The notes: generated by a model from the sequence alone, not told the origin. DNA of 64,000 nt from Aptenodytes patagonicus (GCF_965638725.1 NC_134949.1:122324294-122388293), one strand, 5' to 3'. Shown: positions 1-11,688, numbered from the stretch's first letter. Made by a program: numbers and translations.

Positions 1-527
1 CAGTCTTTTTTATCCTTTTAGGGGAATGGGTGCCAGCTAGATTAGGGTAGGAATTGAAGAGAGGTCTGTGTTCATTTGGAAGACCTAGTCATAATCATTA
101 CACATCAAAGGGGACAAAAGGCTTTAAGTTAAGTACAAGCTGTATACAAAGGTCAGTCGCTGAAAAGTCTGGTAAACCAAAAGCAGGGAGGTAGCAGGAG
201 GGGGAGGTGGGAGTGTTCATTCAATGAACTGAGGAATGGAAGTGTACTATTTCCCTTCTAAGTATGTGCCTGAATATTTGTGTGGTGAGTTATGCGTCAT
301 GTAGAGCAGTGCCACAATCCTTCCGCACTTTCATGTGTTAAGGAGCATGAGATGTTCCTTCCTTTCAATCACATGGCTAAGTTGGAAACTTCCCTTTAGC
401 ATTTATTCAACTCATGTATTGTCCTGCACTCCCTATTTTAGCATTTTTGATGGCATATTATATAAATGGGCTGAAACCTGGGGAAGAACAGTTATCTTCA
501 TATGCTGTTTGCAATTGTTTCTTACAG
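1..527 (+). other. IFNAR1 intron (partial)
   Basis: This is AT-rich intron ending at the acceptor at 527. I saw no repeat or exon; short open frames here are not supported as coding. Confidence 0.7.
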
Positions 528-675
528 TTCAGAAGTCGAAGTATTTTTCCTACTGACATAATTGATGATCTTGCACCAGACGCTACCTATTGTTTGAAAG
601 TTCAAGCAACTCTTCCTTTGGACTTGAAAGAAGGCTTATTCAGTCCCATTCATTGTGTAAAAACTACCCGTAAAG
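528..675 (+). CDS. IFNAR1: IFNAR1 exon: C-terminal part of fibronectin subdomain 2
   Basis: The acceptor is TTACAG ending at 527. The exon opens in phase 0 and ends in phase 1. It encodes the YCLKVQ strand and the PIHCVKTT end of subdomain 2, including two cysteines. The chosen donor is AAAG|GTACAG at 676; CCC|GTAAAG six bases earlier (exon end 669) is also possible, keeps the frame and would remove two residues. Confidence 0.9.
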
Positions 676-3600
676 GTACAGAGTAAAATCGTTTTATCTT
701 AAAATGATTACTCAAGTTTAAACTTTGGAAAGTGAATTGTTCTAAAGCAATAGAAATATGCAGAAGTGCCAAGTTCCTCCTCATTTTGGTATAACAGCAA
801 TCTTGACAGTTATGTACCTTTTCTATTTTAAATCAATATAAAATGTCACCTATCAATATTAGAGTTTTAATAGTACAAAAAGGCTTTTGCTCTGAGGCAA
901 ATTCTGTCCATTAATTTGGACTGCAAAAACTACTTTCTGTATTTTGGAAAACTGGATATTTTTGAATTTGTGACTTTGAATCAGGAGGAAAAGGATGTAG
1001 ACAAAACAAAAGCCTTTTGTATACTTGGTACTAAATGAATGCATATAAAGTTGAGCTAAGCTTAAAAAAAAATACTGTTTTTATGCAAGCCTTGGTGAAT
1101 TTATTATTACAGATTCTGAAGAATGGCTTAGTGGCAGTTTGCCACATTTGCTTGTTTTGCGTGTCTAAGTTTAAATTCTTTTGTGTGCTGGTCAGATGTC
1201 AGTAAGTACTTTTAAATGTTTATTTCGGGGAAAAAAATAACAGTGTGGGAATGTAGAAAGTCCAATATTAGATTGAATGGATGGTACATCAAAATTACTT
1301 TATGTTTATGTGTGTGTATTTTACACATTTTTCTCATCGAGTTATTGCTGAACCAGTTTATTTCTACTAATCTCAATATTTCTGTACTTTTTTCTGAATT
1401 GATTTTTAACTGATTTTTTTTTTAGTAAAGGCTTAATATGCTGTGTATATCACAACTTTGATTTACCATCATTATAATGAAAACAGACAATTTATTTTTT
1501 TTAATTATTGAGTGTACCATGACCATTTACATGAGAAATGCTCATTAAGTGAGAAATTGCTGTGCATAATATAAAACTTCTCAGTAACTGGGTTTCCTTT
1601 TCATTTTGAGCAGTGAATGACCCATTCTGTGCAACAAACGTGAGCGTTCTTGCTTTGAATATGAAATTTCATCTGCATTGGAATAATCGGTATAAACAAC
1701 ATGTGAGCTACAATGTACAGTATCTCATGTGAGTTAAACAATTTCCATATCTCTGTTTAAACAGGTTATGTCATTCTAAATGCCATCCATTATATTTTGC
1801 AAATAGTTATTAGAAGTTAAGGTGAAATACTTAGCAAAAGTGGCTTGATGCATTCATCGAAACATTGGGTACATCATCTGGAAACAGTGTGGCTTTTAAA
1901 AGGATTGCGTCTAACATCACATCCTAGAATTTCATGGTACTAGGCTTCTTCTAAGAATGTTAAGTACCTGATGGAATGTTACATACCTGATGGAATGGAC
2001 TACTAAATATATAGAATCATAGAATAGTTTGGGTTGGAAGGGACCTCTGAAGGTCACCTAGTCCAACCCCCCTGCCGTGGGCAGGGACATCTTCCACTAG
2101 ATCAGGTTGCTCAGAGCCCCGTCCAACCTGACCTTGAATGTTTCCAGGGATGGGGCATCCACCACCTCTCTGGGCAACCTGTGCCAGTGCTTCACCACCC
2201 GCAGTATAAAAAATTTCTTCCTTAGATCTAGTCTAAATCTACCTGCCTTTAGTTTAAAGCCATTCCCCCTTGTCCTGTCGCAACAGGCCCTGCTAAAAAG
2301 TCTGTCACCATCTTTTTTATAAGCCCCCTTTAAGTACTGATAGGCTGCAATAAGGTCTCCCCGAAGCCTTCTCTTCTCTAGACTGAACAACCCCAACTCT
2401 CTCAGCCTTTCTTCATAGGAGAGGTGTTCCATCCCCCTGATCATTTTTGTGGCCCCCTTCTGGACCCACTCCAACAGGTCCATGTTTTTCTTATCACAGA
2501 ATCATTAAGGTTAGAAAAGACCACTAAGATCGAGTCCAACTGTCAACCCAACACCACCATGCCCACTAAACCATGTCCCCAAGCGCCTCATCTACACGTC
2601 CTTTAAATACTTTAAATATGCTGAGGGCTCCAGAGCTGGACGCAGCACTCCAGGTGGGGCCTCACCAGAGCAGAGGAGAGGGGCAGAATCACCTCCCTCG
2701 ACCTGCTGGCCACGCTGCTTTGGATGCAGCCCAGGATACGATTGGCCTTCTGGGCTGTGAGTGCACATTGCTGGCTCGTGTCCAGCTTTTCATCCACCAG
2801 TACCCCCAAATCCTTCTTGGCAGGGCTGCTCTCAATCCCTTCATCCCCCAGCCTGTATTGATACCAGGGGTTGCCCCGACCCAGGTGCAGGCCCTTGCAC
2901 TTGGCCTTGATAAACCTCATGAGGTTCACACAGGCCCACTTCTTGAGCTTGTCCAGGTCCCTCTGGATGGCATCCCATCCCTCTGGCGTGTTGACTGCAC
3001 CACTCAGCTTGGTGTCATCTGCAAACTTGCTGAGGGTGCACTCTATCCCACTGTCTATGTCATTGATGAAGATATTAAACAGTACTGGTCCCAATACGGA
3101 CCCCTGCGGGACACCACTCATCACCAGTCTCTATCTGGACATTGAGCCGTTGACCACTACCCTCTGGGTGCGACCATCTAACCAATTCCTCACCCACCGG
3201 ACAGTCCACCCATCAAATCCATACCTCTCCAGTTTAGAGAGAAGGGTGTTGTGGGGGACCGTGTCAAAGGCCTTACAGAGGTCCACATAGACGACACCTG
3301 TAGCCCTTCCCATGTCTACTGATGTAGTCACCCCATCATAGAAGGCCACTAGGTTAGCCAGGCAGGACTTGCCCTTGGTGAAGCCCTGCTGGCTGTCTCG
3401 AATCACCTCCCTGTCCTGCATGTGCCTTAGCATAGCTTCCAGGAGGATCTGTTCCATGGTCTTCCCAGGCACAGAGGTGAGACTGACTGGCCTGTAGTTC
3501 CCCGCGTCTTCCTTTTTTCCCTTTTTAAAAATGGGGGTTATGTTTCCCCTTTTCCAGTCAGTGGGAACTTCACCAGACTGCCACGACTTCTCAAATACCA

Positions 3601-6600
3601 TGGATAGTGGCTCAGCAACTTCATCTGCCACTTCCTTCAGGACGCACGGTAACTTTTTTAAGAGATATGAAGCTTGCATTGCTTGGGTTTTTTTTGAATA
3701 TGAAGAAATTAGATGACTAGAAGCGAGCAGAAATGCAGGTGTTCAGGGTTTTAATTGTCAATGTCTTTGATTACTTCTGGTCAGATCCCAACATGGAAAA
3801 AAAAAAACCCATCATGTCTATAAACCTGTATCTTAATATCCAGTTGTCACACAAGTGTTGTGGCCAGCATCTAAATGAAGAGGAGAGATACCTCTAGCAT
3901 TTGTTTGGAATTCCTTTGGCATGACAGAAAAATAATCGACTTAACAGAACTGTATGAAAAATCTTAATTTGGATTTTAAAAATTTCTAAAACCGATATGT
4001 CATTTTTCTCTTGAGGCTTGATTAAAACAGTAATTTGTATTTCCTGATCCAGTTATACTTCATTGTTTTAGTTATAAATGACAAAACAGTATTCTAAATA
4101 TGAGAAATTTCTAAGAGGCCCATTCTTCTAAAAATAAAAAAAACCTATGTAGCACAAGTGAACGTGCTTTTTTTTTTTCCCCCTGAGTTCAATGACCTCA
4201 CATCAAAAACTTCTAAACTATCTTTTGCAGTGGGTATCTAAAGAAACTTCATGATGATTACTCAGTGAAGTGGCTCAATGTACCTGGATGTGAAAACATC
4301 ACTGATACACAATGCAGTTTCTCATCTATCATCACTACTGTTTCTGGATTTTATTATCTCCGTGTGCAGGCCATGAGTGAATATAATACATCATGTTTGT
4401 CTAATGAAGTAAAAGTAGATCCTCTGATAATAAGTAAGCAAATGTGTTTTCTTAAATTTTCATTTCTCAGACTTGTACCAAATGCTATTATTTGCAAAGA
4501 GAAACTTGCTAGATTAATGAAACTGAATACATAGTTCCCCTACAGAAACTGTGTTGGGAATCCTGGCCTCATCAAGTTCAACAGGAGTTTTTCCATGGTC
4601 TTCTTTATTCAGCGCAGCCAGTATTTCACTATATTTAGAATCATATCATTTGCTTTACAAAGTTAAACCACAAAGCATAATATGGCATTTTATAATCGTG
4701 CTGTATACTACATTAATCACTGTGTGAGATTGTACTAGAAATATCCCTAGTCTGACTTTTGCCATCGACAGGGAGCACTTCTTGATATCTCAGAAAAATA
4801 ATGCCAAAGTCAAATAATTTTGGAATCCGCTGCCTCTATTTTCTTGTGCATCTACTCTCATCTCCTCCTTCTCTCTACCCCTGCACAGTGCACCCCTGAA
4901 TTTTGTGCTGAAGCAGTATTACATTGACATACAACCCTGAAGAGCTTCATGAAAAAGCAGTCTTAAATGATAGTGACATCTAAGTCAAAAATATGTAACA
5001 CTCTCCAGAGTGAAATTATAGTAATTTTTATCTTTGTTGCACTTTTTTGTGAGAAATGTGACCTTACTAAAATGTTTGACTTCAAAAATAGTTGTCAATC
5101 ATAAATATCAAGAAATGTTTATCTAATATGTAGGGTAATATTCCATTGCCTTCCATATTGAAGATGGAATCAATAGTTATTCTATATGTCAGCTTTCCCT
5201 TGTCCAAGCTCTTAGTAATTAGATAATCCTTCAATAAGATAACAGTGACCTAGGTAAATAATTCAACAAAAGAAAACAAAAACTGTAATGCTTCTCACTT
5301 TTCAACTATACTATAACTGTGAAAGAGGGTGTATGTGGAAAAAAAGGGCCCATATCCTGCTGAGATTAAGAAGTGTTCAGTAGTTTCACTTTGACTTGCA
5401 CAGAGTTAATCCCACCATCTGTGTATTTCATGTCACTGAAACTTGCAGAAGCAACATATGAATGTGGAAAGTGAAAATAATTGAAATATTTCTCAGGACT
5501 CTAGATTCTGAATAAAGCTATTAGTCAAGTTAGACTTTTAAGTACACGTTTCTTAAAAATTGTCATAGATAAAAATTACAGTATTTTATGGAATATTTTT
5601 ATTTGTATTCTTTCAGTCTTATTTGTAACTTTTTTTTTTTTAAATGTCTTAAGATGAAATTGGCCCTCCTGATGTAAAGGTGGACATCAGTGATGTTTTG
5701 CTCCATATCCAGATTTCTCCTCCAGGAGGATCTGAGAGTGAAGTCATGAGGGACCATTATGACTTGTCTTACCGGGTTCTGTATTGGAAGAATTCATCAA
5801 ATAATGAGGTATGAACTAGTTAAATACTTAAAACAGTATATAAAATTTGTTGACTTAAATACTGAGTTAGAGTTCTCCTCAAGAAGCTTGTTTTCGAAAG
5901 AGGCACATATATGGTGTATTGATCATGCAATCAATTTGTTTTGTTTTGCATTTTTTTTCTGAAAGATTCTTTTAAAAATCTGGTCAAGACGACTTTTATC
6001 AGAAAGTAGTAGAGATTTTAGTCTTTTTCCATTGATGTGGCTATGTGTAATGATTTGCAGAATTGCACTGAGTTTTGTACAAGCTGCTAAATGGCTCACT
6101 TTTAAATAGAAGTTGTAGGGTTCTTGTGATGCTGTCTTTCTTACAGTATGACTCTGCACTGTCTTAATGTAGCTTCTGGCCCCTCAAATTCGTTTCTTTC
6201 TGTATTTGCAGTTTTATAGCTATAAGTATCATAAAACAATGAAGTCTTGCATGCTTTTAGCTCACGTTTTAATGGATCTTTCCATCTTCTTTAAATGCTT
6301 CTCACAGTAAAATATTTTTACAGTAATTGGTAAATGTGTATGTGTAAATGCGTGGAAGAAGAGAAGAAAACAAACTGCAACAGGAGGAAGTTTCATTTTG
6401 CACACAGCTTTGAACTGTAGAATTTCAGTATGGTGAAAGCAGTTGGTTCTTGCCGATAAGTGTTTCTGGAATGTGTTTGCTTAGGAGAGAGTTGTGTGGT
6501 TTCTTTTATTTTATTTAATCCAAGTGCAGAAGGGTGTCTAACTTCTTACAGAATTACTTCTTCAGCAGAGGCCAAAATTCTAATCTATTTGAGGGACTGT

Positions 6601-9600
6601 TGTACTATTTATGTGCATCTTATTCTTCCAATTTTTCTTTTTCAGGAGGAAATCAAAATGAAAGAGATAAAACAGACAATAGGGACATTCTCTGATCTAA
6701 CACCCTCGACTTTGTACTGCGTAAAAGTACAAGCATTCTCAGAATTTTACAACAAAAGCAGTCATTACAGCAAAGAGAAATGCATCAGAACACCTGGAGG
6801 TAGGAGGAGCTTGGGAATTGTTAGACCTCTGGAAGTAAAATTGTTAACCCTTCATAGGCCTTTGCAGGTCTCGCTAGTTAAAAAAAATTTGCAGCATGAC
6901 TTAATGGCCTCACAGAGTTAGCACCTAGTTGGGCAGAGATCCGTATCAGCGGTCAGTCACTTTGCTGCTCTGTGTTCTCTCCTATAGCTAAACTAATAAA
7001 CTGCTTCTGTTCTGACCTGATCAAAATTACGTCCTGGTTATTCCACGAAACAACTCAGTTTAGATATTATCTCAGATTAATAACTGTAATGATTATGAAT
7101 TAAACTTAGTTCTGTACAATGACTTGTTAATAGGCAAGCTTTGATTTCTAGTACTTTCAAGATACTTTTCAAGGTACTTTTTAGGAGGGTGCAAGGAATC
7201 ACCAAATGCTATGTTTTCAAGAATATTTTATTCTTGAAATTGTCTTAATTCTTCTGTGAATGAATTCCATTTTAAAAAATCCTGTGCTAAAGTGTGAGGA
7301 GACAAATCATCAGACTCATTATAGCTGAAAGCTCACCTTTGTGCAAAACGAGAATACATTTGTAGATGGATTACACTCACTCAGAACATAAGAGCAAGTT
7401 ATCTGTTGAATTTAATTTGGCCAATTATCTTCTATTAACAGGCTGTAACACTAGAAAAATTACTAAATATCCAAACTGACTTAAAGCTAAGAAAATGTAG
7501 TAATAGTAATGCTACTTTCTTACATCTTAAGCTCTTAGGATTCATTTATATTGTAGTCCTCGCTGCTTTGTCTTTATCAAGCCTAAAAAGAAACAAATAC
7601 TACTTTTTTACCTTCATAAGAGAAATTCTTTATTTTACTAGTTAGTTATTAGTCTTCCCTAGATTCTTCTATTATAATGAGCCTATTTAAGACCAAGCAG
7701 TACATTCAAGACTCTACATTGAGAGGTGCAGACATACAGATCATGCCCTGTACTTCCCATCTGTTCTTATATCCCAGTGTGGAAATCTTTCATTCTTTGA
7801 TCATTCACACTAACTGGAAATAAGAGATAAAAAGACCTGATTGTCTCATCTTGATTATTTGTAAAGTGTCTCCTGGTATGTATTAATTTTAGTATGTTCA
7901 AACTCCCTTCAGTTTGTTTGTTCATTAGAGATAGTACCAGAGAATATGTTGCAAAGCAGAAGAGCGGAGGGGAGAAGGAAGCTTGCAAGACTCTTGAACT
8001 TAAGCACTGAATAGCTTACGACTACATAGAAAAAAGGTTTCTTTGACTACAATATTTTGCTATCAGAAGCTGGATTCTGTCATGTAAACTCCTTCTACCA
8101 TAAGGTCCCAACTTTGAGTCCTGGAACTGAGCCTAGCCTGTTAGAAGGTTTTCCAGAGTTCCTGGGTTAATACAGGAATGCAGGACCATAGACTCATAGA
8201 ATGGTTTGGGTTGGAAGGGACCTTCAAAGATCATCCAGTCTAATCCTCCTGCCATGGGCAGGGACGTATTCCACTGGACCAGGTTGCTCAAAGCCCTGTC
8301 CAACCTGACCTTGAAAACTTTCAGTAATGGAGCACCCACAACTTCTCTGGGCAACCTGTTTCAGTGTCTCACCACCCTCATCGTAAAGAATTTCCTCCTT
8401 ATGTCCAATCTAAACATACCCTCTTTCCGTTTAAAACCATTGCCCCTTGTCCTGTCACTACAGGTAAAAAGTATCTCTTTCTCATAGGCCCCCTTTAAGT
8501 ACTGAAAGACTGCAATAAGGTCTCCCCGGAGCCTTGTCTTCTCCAGGCTGAACAACCCCAACTCTCTCAGCCTTTCTTCATAGGAGAGGTGTTCCAACCC
8601 TCTTGACCGTTTTTGTGGCCCTCCTCTGGACCCGCTGTAACAGGTCCATGTCTGTCTTGTGCTGGAGGCCCCAGAGCTGGATGCAGTACTCCAGGTGGGG
8701 TCTCACGGAGTGGAGCAGAGGGGGAGAATTGCCTCCCTCCATCTGCTGGCCACACTTCTTTTGATGCAGCCCTGTATACAACTGGTTTTCTGGGCTGCAA
8801 GTGCACATTGCTGGCTCACATCCAATTTTTCATCCACCAGTATCCCCAGGTCTTTTCTCGGCAGGGCTGCTCTCAATCATTCATCCTCTGGTCTGCACTG
8901 ATACTGAGGATTGCCCCCACCCAGGTGCAGGACCTTGCACTTGGCCTTGTTGAACTTCACAGCATTGGCCCACTCCTCAAACCTGTCAGGGTCCCTCTGG
9001 ATGGTGTCCTTTCCCTCAGGGTAACCAACTGCACCACTCAGCTTGGTGTCATCAAGTTGATGACACCATGTTTGAGCATTGAAGTGAAATTCATCTCTCC
9101 TTTCTATACTGACAAAGTAAAATCTAGTGCTGAGCTAGTGTCTAAACTACCAGTGTAGAAAATAACTGGAATAGCCTTAGGACTGATTTCTTCTTAGATA
9201 AGCATCTGAAAGGAATAGATGCTCGTTGGAAGGTCCTTTTTCTCTCTATTGGCTGTGTTGTAGTCATCTGAAGCTTACAGTTGGAGTTCCTCTCCTGTCC
9301 AAGAAACCATCTGGATGCTTTTGGGCCCCTGAAGACCCTGCAAGTCTAGGCACTCTAATGATTTCCTGGCTAAATAACCATGGGCCAACTTCACTGTAGT
9401 AATTGCCTGTTCTTACTCCATAGCCCGTGGGATTTCTTACTCCTGTATCTCTGCCTTTTTAAAGGAGAAAGCTCTATCAACTACATATTATGTTCCTTGG
9501 GGTTAGACCCTGTACACAAGCAATAGCGCAATAGATTTACATGCATCAAGCGCTTCATGGTAGCTGCCTATGTGCAGCCTTTTTGTCCTGCTGTCAAATA

Positions 9601-11688
9601 GTGACATATAACTGGGAATAACTGGATCTTGGTTCTGATCCTGTCTGCAAATACCTGTGTTCTTATATTTGGATAAATATTTTGTGCTGTGTTTTTATTA
9701 AAATTATCTAAGATATTGGAATGGCATCATTCTTGTAATGATCATCATGGCTGGGTATAGTACTGTGGAAATGGGAAATTTTATGATAAATACTGTAGCA
9801 GATTTGGAGATAATCTGTTCTTTAATCTTTGTCGTTTATAAATACCTAGACTAAATGGTTTTTACTCAATTTTTTTAGGTGAAATTTTTCCTCTGGTCAT
9901 TATAGCAACATTTGTAATTGCCCTGATCGTGGTCTTGCTTGTGGCTACACTGCTTGTTTTTGCCCTGTATCAAGCCTACGCTAAAATGAAATACGTGTTC
10001 TTTCCATCATGCCAGCCTCCTTTGAACATAGAGGTAAGATGAGACGTATTTTTCTCATTCGTTAAGCAGATGTATTTTTAGAAAAATGAACAGAAAATAT
10101 TATGAAGAACTGTTTATCTGTTATCCTGTGGTCTTGTGGGTATGCCAAGATTAATTGTATAGATTTTAACGAAGTGCAGGAATTCCTGTGGAAAAAAAGG
10201 GTAGCATCAATTTCTAGAATTCTGCGATTAGCAAATATTTTAACTTTTACGTTTTTCTTCTATCTGTGCAAAAGTGTTGCTAACGATCCTTCGTTCCAGA
10301 GAGCACGCATGTCTACCCAATGTGATAATGTACTTTTGCCCTGCTATGTGAGACCAGAAATGTTTTCCCATTGTGTTATCTGGAAGAGCATGCTCTAGCC
10401 TTTTTGCCATCCTTTAAAACTCAGAGGAGGCGAAAATGCAAGCCCCGTCTTCGGAGGAAACTTTAGTGTAGCAGGCAGCCAATGCTTCTACCATCTCCTG
10501 ACCTAGTGGCCTGGATAGTCTCCAAACAGGCAGATGATGTCCAATTTCCAGCTCAGCTTGGCACGGGTAGTACTTAGCGGGGATCCTGTTCTGGAATGAA
10601 CAGGGCAACACGAAAGTGTAGGTGTATTCTGAAATGTAGCAAGAACTGCTTTTCACTGTGCTTCCTTCTGTGTCGCTCAGAACATTGATGTTGAGCAGTG
10701 TATGGCCTTCCTAACGTGTGTCGTCATCTCACTGAAGCTCCTGGGATATGTAGTATACAAAGCTTTCTGAATAAAGTTGTAATTTAAAACCAGTCTCATG
10801 GTTTACAAGGGCTAATCTGAATTTAATTTATGTGTAAGGCAGCATTTTAGCTGGTTGGTTCAGTAGAAAACTGGTAACATAATTAATGCAATGCATATTT
10901 AGAGCCTTTTGTGATGGATTTGATATAAATGACCACTTCAGAGAATAGATTTAAAGCGTGTAGGATAGACAGCAGTGCACTGTTGAGAGCTGTATAAAGC
11001 TTGGTATCCTGCTGCAGCAGCTCACTTCCTCTTTCTTCTTTCAGCCTTTGCTTTATAACTGATAATGATTTGTAGACTCTGCAAACACACACCTGTCATT
11101 CCCGTGCTACCACGTGATCTTTGAAAGTGTTATAAATTAGGGTTTTCCTTTAGTTCTTGTGTGGCCTCATAAGGCTATAATCAATGAAATATTGCAGTTA
11201 CCTAGATGACTGACAACTATGAGCACAGCAAAAGGGTTAAGATTAACGCTAGAGTCATTCTTTAGTGTTCGATTATATGAATGCAACTAAACTTCATCCT
11301 AACTTTGAGTTTGTGAACTTAAGGAAATAAATGGCATATTATAGGTAGAAAACCTCACGATGCTACTGAGTACGATACACCAGATTTGTACAGCTGTGGC
11401 GTTAAGTGGAATCATTTAGGTATTATGTATGAATGTTCACCTCTTTCTTTTCTTCTTCAGGGTTTTGGAGGACAGCTCTTTAGCAGTCCTTATATGTCAA
11501 CTACAGAAGAACCGATAGCAAATTGTTCTATAATTGAGACTATCATCACAGAGGAAGTAAATCAAATTGATTTTAAAGACTACAAACATTCTAAACAGAG
11601 CAGTCGAGATTCAGGAAATTATTCTAACGATGATGATACTTCAGGGAGCAAAGTGTCAGAAGAAATGCTGGAAAAGGAAATAGTATAA
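528..11688 (+). CDS. IFNAR1: Interferon alpha/beta receptor subunit 1 (3' part, 7 exons; 5' exons outside window)
   Basis: Joined exons 528-675, 1614-1728, 4231-4433, 5654-5808, 6646-6799, 9879-10033 and 11461-11688 give 1158 nt, 385 codons plus stop, with intron phases 1,2,1,0,1,0 and no frameshift. The product is a single-pass plasma-membrane receptor chain that pairs with IFNAR2 to bind type I interferons and signals through TYK2 (family knowledge). The visible part covers the end of fibronectin subdomain 2, all of subdomains 3 and 4, the membrane helix and the tail. Identification rests on segments I recognise from mammalian IFNAR1: YCLKVQ with [25 protein letters not shown], membrane-proximal KYVFFPS and tail DSGNYSNDD. 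The paired cysteines of each subdomain are present. DSGNYS matches the phosphodegron that recruits beta-TrCP in mammals; YVFF matches the endocytic motif. Human IFNAR1 is 557 aa, so about 170 N-terminal residues should lie upstream of this window. No competing identity fits. Confidence 0.95.
676..1613 (+). other. IFNAR1 intron, nothing further recognised
   Basis: This is AT-rich unique-looking sequence between the exons at 528-675 and 1614-1728. I saw no repeats or other signals. Confidence 0.7.
1614..1728 (+). CDS. IFNAR1: IFNAR1 exon: N-terminal half of subdomain 3
   Basis: This exon does not stand out as an open reading frame. I found it from acceptor GAGCAG (to 1613), donor CTCAT|GTGAGT and correct phases (1 in, 2 out). 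It encodes [12 protein letters not shown], then LHWNNRY and VSYNVQYL. These fill the gap between subdomain 2 and the [11 protein letters not shown] exon and match the beta-strand layout of the human protein there. It contains a possible N-glycosylation site (NVS). Confidence 0.88.
2011..3649 (-). mobile_element. CR1 LINE, 5'-truncated, in an IFNAR1 intron (copy A)
   Basis: In minus orientation the element ends at 2011 with the CR1 3' tail (revcomp of ATAGAATCATAGAATAG) after the conserved block at 2029-2050. Minus-strand frames at 3131-3679, 2612-3124 and 2097-2483 encode reverse-transcriptase pieces: [28 protein letters not shown], the catalytic FADD box and the C-terminal [16 protein letters not shown]. 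The frame is broken, and a second CR1 fragment sits inside at 2495-2616. The 5' boundary near 3649 comes from comparison with the longer copy at 25110-27342. The copy is non-functional. Confidence 0.93.
2495..2616 (-). mobile_element. Nested CR1 3' fragment inserted in copy A
   Basis: About 122 bp beginning CACAGAATCATTAAGG interrupt the host element: the host reads continuously from CATGTTTTTCTTAT (to 2494) into TATGCTGAGGGCTCC (from 2617) when compared with the copy at 31268-33310. In minus orientation the insert matches the last ~120 bp of the different CR1 subfamily at 32382-32742 (CGTGTAGATG, ACATGGTTTAGTGG, CTTAATGATTCT). Confidence 0.85.
4231..4433 (+). CDS. IFNAR1: IFNAR1 exon: C-terminal half of subdomain 3
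   Basis: Acceptor TTTTGCAG ends at 4230 and the donor is ATAATAA|GTAAGC; phase is 2 in and 1 out. It encodes [16 protein letters not shown] and [14 protein letters not shown], with the disulphide cysteine pair C-ENITDTQ-C and two N-glycosylation sequons (NIT, NTS). Confidence 0.94.
4434..5653 (+). other. IFNAR1 intron, nothing further recognised
   Basis: This is AT-rich sequence between subdomain 3 and subdomain 4 exons. I recognised no repeat, RNA gene or exon. Confidence 0.65.
5654..5808 (+). CDS. IFNAR1: IFNAR1 exon: N-terminal half of subdomain 4
   Basis: Acceptor TCTTAAG ends at 5653 after a T-rich tract, and the donor is AATGAG|GTATGA. Phase is 1 in and 0 out. It encodes [24 protein letters not shown] and [10 protein letters not shown], the usual N-terminal half of a class II receptor fibronectin domain, with a sequon (NSS). 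Confidence 0.93.
5809..6645 (+). other. IFNAR1 intron, nothing further recognised
   Basis: The intron splits the two halves of subdomain 4. Short open frames occur on both strands but show no family features. Confidence 0.65.
6646..6799 (+). CDS. IFNAR1: IFNAR1 exon: C-terminal half of subdomain 4
   Basis: Acceptor CTTTTTCAG ends at 6645 and the donor is GGAG|GTAGGA; phase is 0 in and 1 out. It encodes [17 protein letters not shown], a sequon (NKS) and KEKCIRTPG. The two cysteines match the terminal disulphide of subdomain 4. Its 154-nt length equals the matching exon of IFNGR2 at 45457-45610. Confidence 0.94.
6800..9878 (+). other. IFNAR1 intron carrying CR1 copy B
   Basis: This 3.1-kb intron separates subdomain 4 from the membrane exon. 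Apart from CR1 copy B I recognised nothing in it. Confidence 0.65.
8187..9054 (-). mobile_element. CR1 LINE, 5'-truncated, in an IFNAR1 intron (copy B)
   Basis: In minus orientation the 3' end is at 8187 (revcomp of CATAGACTCATAGAATGG) and the element extends to 9054, where GATGACACCAAGCTGAGTGG marks the start of homology. Frames at 8361-8597 ([19 protein letters not shown]) and 8578-8808 ([15 protein letters not shown]) show decayed RT C-terminal sequence. Beyond 9054 the terminal 9 bp are repeated in inverted form (see findings). It is non-functional. Confidence 0.9.
9879..10033 (+). CDS. IFNAR1: IFNAR1 exon: transmembrane helix and juxtamembrane segment
   Basis: Acceptor TTTTTTTAG ends at 9878 and the donor is ATAGAG|GTAAGA; phase is 1 in and 0 out. 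It encodes a strongly hydrophobic stretch of about 28 residues rich in V, I, L and A, then [17 protein letters not shown]. The YVFF tyrosine motif just inside the membrane corresponds to the endocytic signal known in human IFNAR1. Length is 155 nt, as in the IFNGR2 membrane exon. Confidence 0.95.
10034..11460 (+). other. IFNAR1 intron between membrane and tail exons
   Basis: It holds an AATAAA hexamer at 10770-10775 and an 80-codon minus-strand open frame at 10414-10656 of no recognised family. If the intronic poly(A) site were used it would remove the whole tail exon, but nothing in the sequence shows that it is used. Confidence 0.5.
11461..11688 (+). CDS. IFNAR1: IFNAR1 last coding exon: cytoplasmic tail and stop
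   Basis: Acceptor TTCTTCTTCAG ends at 11460 and stop TAA lies at 11686-11688. It encodes 75 residues including [26 protein letters not shown], the degron [11 protein letters not shown] and the C-terminal EEMLEKEIV. The acidic and serine-rich composition and the DSG motif with a second serine at +4 match the mammalian tail that controls ubiquitination and turnover. Confidence 0.96.
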   Translation, partial: GFGGQLFSSPYMSTTEEPIANCSIIETIITEEVNQIDFKDYKHSKQSSRDSGNYSNDDDTSGSKVSEEMLEKEIV

